From contig DSDF01000016.1 of assembly GCA_011048835.1 (NCBI GenBank), positions 1-42,943 of the forward strand: 42,943 nt of DNA, in the 5' to 3' direction. The position numbers and the translations under genes are program-made. The notes beneath the pieces were generated by a model. The model was not told the DNA's origin, ran no database searches, and worked only from the letters and a program-made list of their open reading frames with translations. Source of the stretch: Methanoculleus sp. GTDB taxonomy: Archaea; Halobacteriota; Methanomicrobia; Methanomicrobiales; Methanomicrobiaceae. Below are positions 16,628-24,844 of this stretch, one piece after another; positions within the stretch are counted from its first letter, which is position 1; every line of letters begins with the position of its first letter.

Positions 16628-17398
16628 ATGGATACAGCACTGCGGGACACCTTTCTGCAACGCTGGGAGCGATACTTTCCGGGGGCGGAACCCCCGATCA
16701 CGTTCGAGATTGGCGGGAGCACCGAAGGGCTCGGGAGAGTCCCCGCGCCAAACGGCAGGAGATGCTTTGTCTGCGATCTCGCGAAGGTGAGAAAAGGAAC
16801 GAGCCTTGTCTTCGATGAAGATTCGGTCGGGTGCCGCGGGGCGAGGTTCTCCCTTGGGTATGACACCGAACGGTTCCCCGACTTTTGCTCCTTTCTCTCC
16901 CACGGAAAGCCCGGCGTCGTCGAGGGAGAACGCTACAAGCGGACGCCGGCGATCGTGGACGAAATGGACCGGGGGCACGTCCGCATCCCTGCAAAGGGGA
17001 AGGACATCGTCTTGAAACGCTGGGATTCCCTCACGGACGGAGACAACCCCGACGCCGTGGTCTTCTTTGCGCGGCCGGAAGTGCTCTCTGGCCTCTTCAC
17101 GCTGGCAAACTTCGATCTGGCCGACCCGAACGGCGTGATCTGCCCGTTCGGCGCCGGGTGCAGTTCGATCGTCTACTATCCCCTGCTCGAGCAGCAAAGC
17201 GAGAACCCGAAAGCGGTGCTCGGGATGTTCGATCCCTCCGCACGGCCCTGCGTACCTCCCGATATCCTGACGATGGCCTTTCCCCTGCGACGATTCGAAC
17301 AACTGATAGGGTACATGGACGAGAGTTTCCTTACGACGGGTACGTGGGAGAAGGTGATGAAAAAGATTGCCCGGAGCAACGCACTCTACTCACCCTGA
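16628..17398 (+). CDS. DUF169 family protein
   Basis: This 256-residue protein belongs to the DUF169 family (COG2043), found in methanogens and anaerobic bacteria and functionally uncharacterised. Conserved features include CFVCDLAKVRKG near residue 48, GARFSLGYDTE, the central VVFFARPEVLSGLFTLA and the cysteine-containing CPFGAGCSSIVYYPL. The cysteine pairs could hold a metal or Fe-S cluster, but that is inference. The start MDTALRDTF at 16628 was chosen over an upstream frame extension because the upstream part is low-complexity. A weak GGAACAGGG precedes it. The gene is divergent to the cupin gene. No membrane segments or signal peptide are present. Confidence 0.88.
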   Translation: MDTALRDTFLQRWERYFPGAEPPITFEIGGSTEGLGRVPAPNGRRCFVCDLAKVRKGTSLVFDEDSVGCRGARFSLGYDTERFPDFCSFLSHGKPGVVEGERYKRTPAIVDEMDRGHVRIPAKGKDIVLKRWDSLTDGDNPDAVVFFARPEVLSGLFTLANFDLADPNGVICPFGAGCSSIVYYPLLEQQSENPKAVLGMFDPSARPCVPPDILTMAFPLRRFEQLIGYMDESFLTTGTWEKVMKKIARSNALYSP

Positions 17399-17587
17399 AA
17401 TCCCGGGCTGCTGCAGGAAATCGCAACGAACGGTCCGCATGCCCCGGCGGTGTACGGGGGGCCGGATGCGTCGATCCGCCATGCGTCGGGGTACCTGCAG
17501 GCCTGCAGGACATCCCGTTTTTCCGGGTACGGTAACGGCGCCGGAGAATCACAGGATGTATCAGGTCCCGGACGTGACCACACTTCC

Positions 17588-18118
17588 ATGCGATTGGCGT
17601 TTCTTTCCGTTGTTTTTCTCATCGCCGCACTGGTGGGGAGCGGCTGCACGGGTGCGCAGGGAGAAACCCATCCCGCCCGTCTCCCGGCGCCCGATTCCGG
17701 TGTGCCGGGCCAGGTTCCCTTTCTCGATGGCCGGCAGCAGGTTGCAGTCTCCTTTGCCATACGGGAAGAGGGAGACGAAACGCAGAATGCAGAGGCGCGT
17801 GAGTGGTTTTTCCGGGGGCTTGCGTTCAATGCGCAGAACGGCTGCAGCGAAGAGGCGCTGGCATGCTTTGACCGCGCAACTGCTCTCGATCCCGGCTATG
17901 CCGAGGCCTGGTTTGCGAAGGGGGCCGGCCTCTTCAATCTCGGGCAGTCCGATGCATCGCTCGCCGCCCTCGATACGGCACGTGACATCGATCCCGGGAT
18001 GGCGGCGGCATGGCACCTGAAAGGGATGGTTCTCGGCACGATGGACCGCCACGATGAGGCGCAGGCATCGTACGGGAACGCTGCCGCCCTTGAGCCGGGG
18101 TATGTGCCGGGTTCGTGA
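17588..18118 (+). CDS. TPR-repeat lipoprotein
   Basis: The 176-residue protein begins with a lipoprotein signal (MRLAFLSVVFLIAALVGSGC; lipid-bearing Cys near residue 20), so it should be anchored to the outer face of the membrane. Residues from about 75 on form three tetratricopeptide-like helical pairs: EWFFRGLAFNAQNGCSEEAL, AEAWFAKGAGLFNLGQSDAS and AAAWHLKGMVLGTMDRHDEA, each closing with a D/EPG turn. TPR arrays bind other proteins, so a scaffold role outside the cell is likely. The start at 17588 is chosen because it opens the signal peptide; no clear ribosome binding site is present. It stands alone about 190 bases after the DUF169 gene. Confidence 0.85.
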   Translation: MRLAFLSVVFLIAALVGSGCTGAQGETHPARLPAPDSGVPGQVPFLDGRQQVAVSFAIREEGDETQNAEAREWFFRGLAFNAQNGCSEEALACFDRATALDPGYAEAWFAKGAGLFNLGQSDASLAALDTARDIDPGMAAAWHLKGMVLGTMDRHDEAQASYGNAAALEPGYVPGS

Positions 18119-18192
18119 ATAGCGGCAGATCCACCGGTGGCGTGGCGGCGCCGATGCCGGATCCGCGGTGCAGCGCGTGCAGGAGGTGTCCC

Positions 18193-18909
18193 TCAGTAAT
18201 CGCCGGCAGTTACGCGATGCCGCTTCAGCACTCCCCGGTCAAACACGTACACCGTGACGGCCTCACCGCGCTGAAACCTCCGCATCTGTTGATCGTACAC
18301 CTTCCGCACCGGCCGAAGGTTGTGCTCTTTGAAAAATGCAGCGCAGAAGGTGTAGAATGCGATTTCCTTCTCCAGAAAATCCTTCTCGTAGGAGATGGTT
18401 TCGGCGGCAATGCGCCTGCATTCCCCGGCGCTGAGGTGCGCGTGATATTCCCCGTGTTCGTTCAGACCGGCGATCTGCCGCCATTCATACCTCCCGTCAT
18501 CTCCCCACTCGCGGTGGAGCATGTACGGATAGATGCGGCAGATCCTGAACCGCTGCGCATAAATGCGGCAGCGGGTGCCTTCAAGAAAAATGCAGTCCCC
18601 GTCTTCCCTGCAGCGGAGCGCGTACCCGGAGACATAAAAATTCCCGTGCTGGTCGCAGAGTTCGAAGCCCGGGGCGGGGATGAGTGCACCGGCGTCGATG
18701 CGCAGGCACTGCTCCACATCGTCGTCGAGCAGAAAGACATGACCGTTGAATTCCCTGGTGCAGCACCTCGCGCACCCGGTGCAGGAGAACCCGACGTCCC
18801 CGATGATTGCGGCAAGCTCCTCGTCTGGAAAACGGACGAGATCATCCCGTTGCCGGGAGAGATCCACGATTTTTTCAGCGATTCCGCGGAGTGTCGTGAT
18901 GGACGGCAT
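18193..18909 (-). CDS. YkgJ-family cysteine cluster protein
   Basis: The 238-residue product carries the YkgJ-type metal-binding cluster. The first part is CTGCARCC at residues 43-50; further cysteines lie in CREDGDCIFLEGTRCRIY and FRICRIYPY. The family is presumed to bind zinc or an Fe-S cluster and has no established activity. The start at 18909 (MPSITTLRG) has a GGTGAAAG site directly upstream; an in-frame ATG at 18951 lacks one. The C-terminal third is rich in charged residues and predicted helical. It ends 75 bases after the TPR lipoprotein, on the opposite strand, so the two are convergent. No partner is suggested by the neighbours. Confidence 0.88.
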   Translation of the reverse strand: MPSITTLRGIAEKIVDLSRQRDDLVRFPDEELAAIIGDVGFSCTGCARCCTREFNGHVFLLDDDVEQCLRIDAGALIPAPGFELCDQHGNFYVSGYALRCREDGDCIFLEGTRCRIYAQRFRICRIYPYMLHREWGDDGRYEWRQIAGLNEHGEYHAHLSAGECRRIAAETISYEKDFLEKEIAFYTFCAAFFKEHNLRPVRKVYDQQMRRFQRGEAVTVYVFDRGVLKRHRVTAGDY

Positions 18910-19019
18910 GGCTTTCACCGGATTGAAATAGTGGCTGAGGCGGTGGAGCATCGGGGGTGCCGGGTTGCATGCGCTCGGAATCCGGGGTGCCCCGTATCGC
19001 CGCCGGGCCGATGGCATCC

Positions 19020-19205
19020 CTAGTCATCGAAGTAGATGAAATTTATCTCGTCCTCGGTGTCCAGCTGCTCCTCCTCGTCGTAGTCCGCCGGGGCGGAGGA
19101 GAGCAGGTATATCCCCGCCCCGATGATGATGAGCACGACGCCCGCCGGCCGGTTGAACAGGAGGATGAGGATGCCCGCGATCACCAGTGCAGTGCCCAGC
19201 TTCAT
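19020..19205 (-). CDS. Small membrane protein with acidic tail
   Basis: This 61-residue protein has one long or two short hydrophobic segments (LGTALVIAGILILLF and GVVLIIIGAGIYLL) joined by an NRP turn, then an acidic tail (DYDEEEQLDTEDE). It probably forms a helical hairpin in the membrane with the tail outside the bilayer. The start is supported by GGGAG six bases before the ATG. It lies 110 bases upstream of the YkgJ gene on the same strand, so the two could be co-transcribed. No family is recognised. Its TAG stop forms one of only two CTAG tetranucleotides I found in the window. Confidence 0.7.
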   Translation of the reverse strand: MKLGTALVIAGILILLFNRPAGVVLIIIGAGIYLLSSAPADYDEEEQLDTEDEINFIYFDD

Positions 19206-19325
19206 CTGTCTCCCTTCACCGGTGGGACCCGGGATACCTTCATAGTTTTTCTCCGGGCAGAGCAACACATTCCCGGAGGAAACCCGTGCCGTGACGGACG
19301 CCCCCTGCGTGCACGGTGCACTGCC

Positions 19326-20111
19326 ATGGACAAAGACGTCATTCCTGCCGACACCGACCTCCTGCACCTCTCCCGCGGCATCACGATGATCGGCGATATC
19401 GCCATCCTCTCCCTTCCCCCCGGCCTCGACGCAGCCGCCGAAGAGCGTGCAGGTGCGCTCGTCGCCAGAAGGAAGAACATCCGTACGGTGCTCACCAAGG
19501 TCACCAGCCTGGAAGGGGACCGCCGGGTCGCCCGGTACCGGATCCTTGCCGGCAGCTGCACCGTCACCGTCCACCGGGAATTCGGGTTCTCCTATGCGCT
19601 GGACGTGCGGGAGGTCTTTTTCAACCCCCGCCTTGCCTCCGAGCGGATGCGGGTGGCGTTGCAGGTCTCCGCCGGCGAGGAGGTGCTGGTCCCGTTTGCC
19701 GGGGTGGGGCCGTTCGTCGTGCCCGTTGCGGCGAGAGGGGCGCGGGTCGTCGCCGTGGAGAAGAGCCCCGCGGCATGCCGGTGGCTCTCCGAAAACTGCC
19801 GCGCCAACGGCGTGGAGGAGCGCGTGCGCGTGCACGAAGCGGATGCCGCCTCCCTCATCGGGATGTATCCCCCCTCATTTGACCGTTCGGTGATCCCGGC
19901 GCCGTACGGGATGGACGGCATGCTGGCGCGGGTTGCCCGAATGGTCCGTCCGGGAGGCATGATCCATTTCTATACCTTCAAGAAGCGCCACCAGATCGCG
20001 GATCTCACACGGGTGCTCGATGCGGAAGGGTACGAGGTCGTCACCGTCCGGCGGTGCGGCAACGTGGCGCCCTGCGTGAGCCGCTGGGTGTTCGACCTGC
20101 AGAAGGCCTGA
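19326..20111 (+). CDS. Trm5-like class I SAM methyltransferase
   Basis: This 261-residue protein has the layout of the Trm5/Taw2 tRNA(G37/wyosine) methyltransferase superfamily. A small N-terminal domain (GITMIGDIAILSLP; later HREFGFSYALDVREVFFNPRLASERMRVA) is followed by a Rossmann methyltransferase domain with SAM motif I in VPFAGVGPFVVPVA and the acidic loop VVAVEKSPAACRWLSENC. In Trm5 the motif IV region reads close to NLP; here it reads SVIPAPYGMD, so the catalytic loop is altered. It may therefore be a paralogue with a changed substrate rather than the main tRNA m1G37 enzyme. The ATG at 19326 gives the usual short N-terminus. It is divergent from the small membrane protein gene. Confidence 0.82.
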   Translation: MDKDVIPADTDLLHLSRGITMIGDIAILSLPPGLDAAAEERAGALVARRKNIRTVLTKVTSLEGDRRVARYRILAGSCTVTVHREFGFSYALDVREVFFNPRLASERMRVALQVSAGEEVLVPFAGVGPFVVPVAARGARVVAVEKSPAACRWLSENCRANGVEERVRVHEADAASLIGMYPPSFDRSVIPAPYGMDGMLARVARMVRPGGMIHFYTFKKRHQIADLTRVLDAEGYEVVTVRRCGNVAPCVSRWVFDLQKA

Positions 20112-20196
20112 CCGGGGAGCGGTCATGCCGCATGTGGAGCATGGTGGCGGTTTTTTGGTGCCTTCACTCATGTCGTTCTACGCCCTATCGTTTCCC

Positions 20197-21315
20197 ATGC
20201 ATATCCCTCCCTTCAAACTGGAACGGTTTCTGTCGCGCTATGAATTTGATGCTCCGTATTTTCTCTGCGGGTCCGATTGTGAGTCGCTCTCGGTGGGGGA
20301 TCTCCTGGCGCTCGAGCCCGGGGCCGAGGAGGCGTTCCGGAACCTGCGGCTCGGGTACACCGAATGCCCGGGCGACCCGCGCCTTCGCTCCGCCATCGCC
20401 GGGCAGTATGCGGGCATGGATCCGGATGAGATCCTCGTCTTCGCCGGTGCCGAAGAGGGTATTTTTATCTTCATGAACACGGTTCTCCGCCCGGGCGATC
20501 ACATCATTGTGCAGTATCCCGCCTACCAGTCTCTCCATGAGATCGCGCGGGCGATAGGCTGCGAGGTGACGTACTGGCGCATGAACGAGGATTCCGCGTG
20601 GGCACTCGATCTCGACGACCTCGTCCGCGCTCTCCGGCCGACCACGCGGGCAATCGTCATCAACACCCCCAACAACCCCACCGGTTCCCTGATGGAGAGT
20701 GACGTGTTTGACGGCATGGTCGATATTGCCCGGGATCACGGACTGTATATCTTTTCCGACGAGGTCTACCGGTATCTCGAGCATGACCCCCGCACACGCC
20801 TTCCGGCGATGGCGGACGTCTACGAGAAGGGGGTGTCTCTCGGGGTCATGTCCAAGGCATACGGGCTGCCCGGGCTCCGCATCGGCTGGATCGCCGCGAA
20901 GGATGGGGATCTCCTGCAGAACATGGTGCAGTTGAAGGACTATACAAGCATCTGCAGCAGCGCTCCGAGCGAGTTCCTCTCTCGTGTTGCCCTGACCCAT
21001 AATGATACGCTGATTGCCCGCACCATGGCCATTATCGAGGGCAACCTCTCCCTCCTTGACGCGATGTTCGGCCGCTGGAGCGAGGTGTTCGCGTGGGCAA
21101 GGCCGGTTGCGGGTTCGGTTGGATATCCGAGGCTCCTTGTCGACCGGCATATCGAGGAATTCTGCGATGATCTGGTGCAAAGGTGCGGCGTCCTCCTGCT
21201 CCCTGGCACGGCATTCGATGACGATGCTCACCACTTCAGGATCGGTTTCGGCAGGCGGAATATGGGTGCATGCCTCAACCGGCTGGAGCAGTACCTCGAG
21301 GAACGCTTCTCCTGA
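20197..21315 (+). CDS. PLP-dependent aminotransferase, class I/II fold
   Basis: The 372-residue enzyme is a fold-type I aminotransferase. Visible features are NTPNNPTGS (near residue 155), the DEVYRYLEHD cofactor-anchoring Asp, the Schiff-base lysine in GVMSKAYGLPGLRIGW (Lys near residue 221) and FRIGFGRRNM near the end with the carboxylate-binding Arg. The substrate is unknown; related methanogen proteins are annotated only as aspartate-type aminotransferases. The start is uncertain. MHIPPFKLERF at 20197 begins the family-like sequence, but ATG 20170 and ATG 20125 are in frame, and 20125 has the best ribosome binding site (GGGGAG, five bases before). It follows the Trm5-like gene by 13-85 bases and may be in its transcript. 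Confidence 0.88.
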   Translation: MHIPPFKLERFLSRYEFDAPYFLCGSDCESLSVGDLLALEPGAEEAFRNLRLGYTECPGDPRLRSAIAGQYAGMDPDEILVFAGAEEGIFIFMNTVLRPGDHIIVQYPAYQSLHEIARAIGCEVTYWRMNEDSAWALDLDDLVRALRPTTRAIVINTPNNPTGSLMESDVFDGMVDIARDHGLYIFSDEVYRYLEHDPRTRLPAMADVYEKGVSLGVMSKAYGLPGLRIGWIAAKDGDLLQNMVQLKDYTSICSSAPSEFLSRVALTHNDTLIARTMAIIEGNLSLLDAMFGRWSEVFAWARPVAGSVGYPRLLVDRHIEEFCDDLVQRCGVLLLPGTAFDDDAHHFRIGFGRRNMGACLNRLEQYLEERFS

Positions 21316-21334
21316 CCGGGCCATGCAGCTCCAT

Positions 21335-22015
21335 TCACATCCCTCCCACGGGCATGATGTAGAGCGGCACTTCGCCCGGCGATAGGTTGAGAATCTGCTG
21401 TACCCGGGCGTCGTCAAACGCCGCGATGGATACGGTCCCGAGGTCAAGGGAGACCGCCTGCAGATAGATGTTCTGGGCGGCATGTCCGGCCTCCATGTAC
21501 ACATAATGCACCCCGCGATCGCCGTATTTGGCGGTTGTGCGGTCCGGGACGGCGCAGATCACGATGGCGGCGGGGGCATCCCCCACCGCCGTCTGGGAGA
21601 GCGCAGCGGTGCACAGCGCGGAAGAGACGTCGCCGTCGATGATCCGGTGCAGCTCGTGCCCCTCGGGGACATAGCGGTAGACGCCGGGAGTAAGGTCCTC
21701 CACGCTTCGTACCGCCGCGTACACCTCGAGCGGGTAGAGCGCTCCCGCCGAGGGCGCGGTGCGATACCCCCGGGGATCGGTGATCCCCTGGCAGGCCCAG
21801 AGCAGCTGCCCCACCTCTTCAAGCGTCAATGAGCGCTCCGAAAAATCGCGCACCGATCTCCGTGCGAACAGTGCCTGTTCGATTGGGGTGTCGCTCTCAC
21901 GCGCCGGTCCGGGCAGTTCGAGCACCATTGCATCACGCACCCGGATCTCCTCCGGCGGACGGTCGTCGACGCACGCCGCGGCCAGGGCGATCGCCAGCAT
22001 GGCGATTGCTGCCAT
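21335..22015 (-). CDS. SagB/ThcOx-family nitroreductase-like lipoprotein
   Basis: The 226-residue protein has a nitroreductase fold of the SagB/ThcOx type. ALFARRSVRDFSERSLTLEEVGQLLWACQG opens the FMN-binding part, followed by RTAPSAGALYPLEVYAAV, EAGHAAQNIYLQAVSLDLG and a final PVG loop. SagB enzymes are flavin oxidases best known from peptide-azoline maturation, but stand-alone members are common and of unknown role. The N-terminus MAAIAMLAIALAAAC looks like a lipoprotein signal with the lipobox AAAC, placing the enzyme outside the membrane, which is unusual for a flavoprotein. It lacks the usual basic N-terminal residues and the ATG has no nearby ribosome binding site. A strong one (GGGAGGTGGG) lies about 22 bases upstream, so the true start may be further upstream at a rare codon. 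Confidence 0.82.
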   Translation of the reverse strand: MAAIAMLAIALAAACVDDRPPEEIRVRDAMVLELPGPARESDTPIEQALFARRSVRDFSERSLTLEEVGQLLWACQGITDPRGYRTAPSAGALYPLEVYAAVRSVEDLTPGVYRYVPEGHELHRIIDGDVSSALCTAALSQTAVGDAPAAIVICAVPDRTTAKYGDRGVHYVYMEAGHAAQNIYLQAVSLDLGTVSIAAFDDARVQQILNLSPGEVPLYIMPVGGM

Positions 22016-22044
22016 AGCAGGAACCGTGTTGATTATCCCACCTC

Positions 22045-22066
22045 CCGCGCGCGTCCGGGCGCGCGG
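22045..22066 (-). promoter_or_regulatory. GC-rich hairpin abutting the ribosome binding site of the SagB-type gene
   Basis: CCGCGCGC (22045-22052) and GCGCGCGG (22059-22066) form a perfect eight-base-pair stem with a six-base loop. In the minus-strand transcript the end of the stem runs into GGGAGGTGGG, the only strong ribosome binding site for the gene. Pairing could therefore limit access to it. The stem is very stable because it is all G-C. The control role is inference. Confidence 0.4.
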
Positions 22067-22209
22067 TCCAGCAGATGGATTCCAGCTATTTAAGGGGATC
22101 GCCCATCCGGTGATGATCCCTGTATACGCTGTCTGGAGGTGCTCTTTCTCGCATTCGATGCCATTTAAGCCAAATAACGGTCAGACTATTGTACTGCCGG
22201 AATACAATG

Positions 22210-22220
22210 AAATTTATACC
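22210..22220 (+). promoter_or_regulatory. TATA-box candidate for the metallophosphoesterase gene
   Basis: AAATTTATACC lies about 30-40 bases before the ATG at 22250 and about 20-28 before an in-frame GTG at 22238. The spacing predicts an mRNA with almost no leader. Confidence 0.5.
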
Positions 22221-22249
22221 TGCCGTACACACGGGTTGTGCAGAGCGAA

Positions 22250-23161
22250 ATGAGCTGGAAGGTACCCCGATTCACGAATAATCACTATTATGCCTTTTTC
22301 ATTCTCATCCTCTCGGTGAATGCCTCCATCGGCTATATGGCATGGGAGGCGCAGGGGGTCGAGATCACCGAGCTGCAGATCGAAGGTGCGCCGGGAGGCA
22401 TTGTGTTCATCGCCGATCCGCACCTGAAGGAAAGCAATCTGGGCCATGTGCGCATGGTTATCGGGGAGATCAACCGCCTGCAGCCCTCGGTGGTGCTCAT
22501 CGGGGGTGATTTCGTCTATGGCATAGATCCCGACCTCGGGCTCCAGGAGGTCTGGCGAGAAATCGACGCCCCTGTCTATGCCGTGCTGGGCAACCACGAC
22601 TACAAGGCCGGAATTGACGCGACCACCGGAATCGAAAAGGTGTCCGCACTGTCGGGGGCGAGCCTGCATCCGGATTGCTACGATGTGGCATGCCTCCGGG
22701 ACTCCGCGACCGACCTCGCCTTCGCCGATGACGTGGAGGCGGTGCTGGAAGCAAACGGGGTGACCGTACTTCGCAACGAGGTCGTTGAACTGGACATCGA
22801 AGGGGCGAGGCTGGTGATCGTCGGCGTGGATGACGGCTGGGCGGGCATGGCCAATCCGCCCCGACTCGAACCTTCCGGTGCCTTCACCGTCTACATGATC
22901 CACGAACCGGAGTGCCGTGCGGACTGGAGCTGCGATCTCATTCTTGCCGGGCATACCCATGGCGGGCAGTTCAACTCCCCGGTTCTCCAGCTGGCAAACA
23001 ATGCCGGGATCGTTGAATTGAAGGGCATGCAGGAAGGCGGGACATCACCCACCTACATCAGCCGCGGCATCGGCACCTCCAACCTCGATAGGGAATTGCG
23101 GTTCTTCTGCTCTCCCGAAATTGTCGTGATCAATCCCCCGTCTTTCAATTCCGGGGTGTGA
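22250..23161 (+). CDS. Membrane-anchored metallophosphoesterase (YkuE-like)
   Basis: The 303-residue protein is a calcineurin-type phosphoesterase. All five metal-binding blocks are visible: IADPHLKESN (near residue 55), IGGDFVYG, VLGNHDYKAG, HEPE and LAGHTHGGQFNSP. A membrane helix near the N-terminus (AFFILILSVNASIGYMAW) would anchor it, with the catalytic domain outside. YkuE-type relatives hydrolyse phosphodiesters or lipid-linked pyrophosphates such as UDP-diacylglucosamine analogues, which fits membrane lipid or envelope work but is not proven here. ATG 22250 (MSWKVPRF) is the best start; GTG 22238 is the alternative. A TATA box about 30 bases upstream implies a nearly leaderless mRNA. 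Confidence 0.9.
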   Translation: MSWKVPRFTNNHYYAFFILILSVNASIGYMAWEAQGVEITELQIEGAPGGIVFIADPHLKESNLGHVRMVIGEINRLQPSVVLIGGDFVYGIDPDLGLQEVWREIDAPVYAVLGNHDYKAGIDATTGIEKVSALSGASLHPDCYDVACLRDSATDLAFADDVEAVLEANGVTVLRNEVVELDIEGARLVIVGVDDGWAGMANPPRLEPSGAFTVYMIHEPECRADWSCDLILAGHTHGGQFNSPVLQLANNAGIVELKGMQEGGTSPTYISRGIGTSNLDRELRFFCSPEIVVINPPSFNSGV

Positions 23162-23282
23162 TGCGATCCCGCGGCCGTGCGCAGGTGCCGGGAGATCGGA
23201 CTATCACGGATACGGCCCGGCTCCTCCGCGACCGCGTCCGGCCTGCACTTTTATCGTGTCCCTGCGCATGATGCAATGAGGC

Positions 23283-23573
23283 ATGGTGACCGCAGCGAAG
23301 CGCAGGGCCCACGTGTGGGTGAGCGGGCGCGTCCAGGGAGTATATTTCCGCGATGCGACGCGTGCGTCGGCGGAACGGTCCGGCGTGGCAGGGTGGGTCC
23401 GGAATCTGCCGGACGGGCGGGTGGAGGCGGTTTTTGAGGGCGATCCGGGTGCGGTGGACCGGATGGTGGAATTCTGTCGCAGCGGCCCGCGTTCTGCACG
23501 GGTCGAGCGTGTTGAGGTGGTGGAGGAGGACTTCCGCGGGGAGTTGCAGGGTTTCGAGGTCCGGTACGGGTGA
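23283..23573 (+). CDS. acyP: Acylphosphatase
   Basis: The 96-residue enzyme hydrolyses acyl phosphates such as acetyl or carbamoyl phosphate. Length and sequence are textbook: VSGRVQGVYFRDATRASAER carries the phosphate-binding loop and catalytic Arg23, and GWVRNLPDGRVEAV carries catalytic Asn41. The start may be at MVTAAKRRAHVWV (23283), as given. It stands alone; the next gene is convergent on the minus strand, about 170 bases away. No membrane or signal sequence is present. Nothing is unusual. Confidence 0.95.
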   Translation: MVTAAKRRAHVWVSGRVQGVYFRDATRASAERSGVAGWVRNLPDGRVEAVFEGDPGAVDRMVEFCRSGPRSARVERVEVVEEDFRGELQGFEVRYG

Positions 23574-23742
23574 CTGCACGAAGGATCCGCCGTCACCGAC
23601 CGGTTTGCGTCACGCATGGTTTTTCGGAAAAGCGGTCCTGCACCCGCGTGTGCACATGACGGGGATCGTCGCGCCCACCCTGAGAACGATCCTGCCGCAT
23701 TGAGGACGGAAACCCGGCGTACCTGGCGCGAGATGGTTCCGG

Positions 23743-24591
23743 TCACCGTGCGGCTTCCGCCATTCTCGCGTGTTTTTGTAAAAATCGCCTGATATTTTCG
23801 GATTCTCTCCAGCCAATATCGAGTTTCTGGATCATCTGGTCGATCTCTTCGGCCTGCCGGGTGATCTTCTCCATCGTCTCCCCACCCTCGAGATCGGCAA
23901 ACCCGACGATGATCTGAAGCGGATTTCTGATATTATCGTTCATCCTTGCATATAGCTCGACTTTACCCAGGAAGGCATTGATGTTTTTCACCAGTGTACG
24001 GAATTTTTCTTCGCTCTCCATCAATGCCTCGACAGACCGTTTTCGCTCCGTGATGTCCTCGAGGATAATGGTGATCCCCGGCGTGCCGTCGATGAATGCC
24101 GTCGGGATGATTTTCATCTGGAAAAAGAATTCTTCTTCATCCTTCAGGATGCGGATTTCTTCAACGACAACTCTTCCTTCCAGTGCACGGTCGATCTTTG
24201 CCTGTATGCTGAGATCGGGAGAGAGCGGGGTGAGCACATCCATCAGGTGTTTTTTCTGGATTTCTTCAAGATTCTGGTTGAATAGACTCAAAAAATTGGT
24301 ATTGGCCTGGATGATTTTTTGATCGCGCCCCAGTACCACCACGTAATCCGAGGAAAAATTCAGCAGCGCATTGACCGGCACCCGGTGCGTCAGCGTATAG
24401 ACTTTGGCCTGCCCGAAGGGGACCATGTCCACCTGCCCGGAAATGAGGAGAATATCCAGGTAGCGGGCAACGGATATTCTGTTCATGCCGATCGCTTCTG
24501 CGATCTGCTTGACCGACATGCCCTGCGGGTTTTCTTTGAGAATTTCCAAAATTTTTGAAAACTCTTTGTGGTTCGCGATGGTGGTCACCAT
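23743..24591 (-). CDS. HTH-PAS regulator with kinase-less, His-less DHp-like tail (paralogue A)
   Basis: This 282-residue protein has three parts. Residues 8-65 form a winged helix-turn-helix (GMSVKQIAEAIGMNRISVARYLD). Residues 75-185 form a PAS domain closing with EDITERKRS. The tail (190-275) resembles the dimerisation and phosphotransfer helices of histidine kinases. In place of the H-box (HELRTPL-like) it has MNDNIRNPLQIIVGF, with Asp219 where the phospho-accepting His should be, and there is no ATPase domain after it. It ends with EEIDQMIQKLDIGWRESENIRRFLQKH, shared with two other proteins in this window. The probable role is a DNA-binding regulator that senses through PAS and dimerises through the tail. 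An AT-rich promoter precedes the ATG. The neighbouring gene is a close paralogue read in the same direction. Confidence 0.88.
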   Translation of the reverse strand: MVTTIANHKEFSKILEILKENPQGMSVKQIAEAIGMNRISVARYLDILLISGQVDMVPFGQAKVYTLTHRVPVNALLNFSSDYVVVLGRDQKIIQANTNFLSLFNQNLEEIQKKHLMDVLTPLSPDLSIQAKIDRALEGRVVVEEIRILKDEEEFFFQMKIIPTAFIDGTPGITIILEDITERKRSVEALMESEEKFRTLVKNINAFLGKVELYARMNDNIRNPLQIIVGFADLEGGETMEKITRQAEEIDQMIQKLDIGWRESENIRRFLQKHARMAEAAR

Positions 24592-24844
24592 TTTTTATCT
24601 GATATATAAATCATATTATATATAAATGTTATACATGGATCGTACGGTTTGATAATACGGTTTGTTGTTGTAGCTGGAGAAGTGCCCTGTTGCGGTCTCC
24701 CCATGGGGATATCCCGCGCTCTTGTGCTGGAACGAACGAATGGCCCCGCAACGGAAGGGTGCGCTGCTTTCGACAGGAGGGGCGGCGATGTGCCGATGCT
24801 CCGCGCGCCGAAGGAGCGGCATCTCCCGGTCCTTTAAGGCGACG
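24592..24844. other. Promoter region between the two HTH-PAS paralogues
   Basis: About 250 bases without a gene. The part nearest paralogue A is AT-rich with overlapping TATA-like stretches (TTTATATATC and TTATATATAA on the minus strand, 24602-24625), suiting a short-leader promoter. The rest is GC-rich and holds nothing I recognise. Confidence 0.5.
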
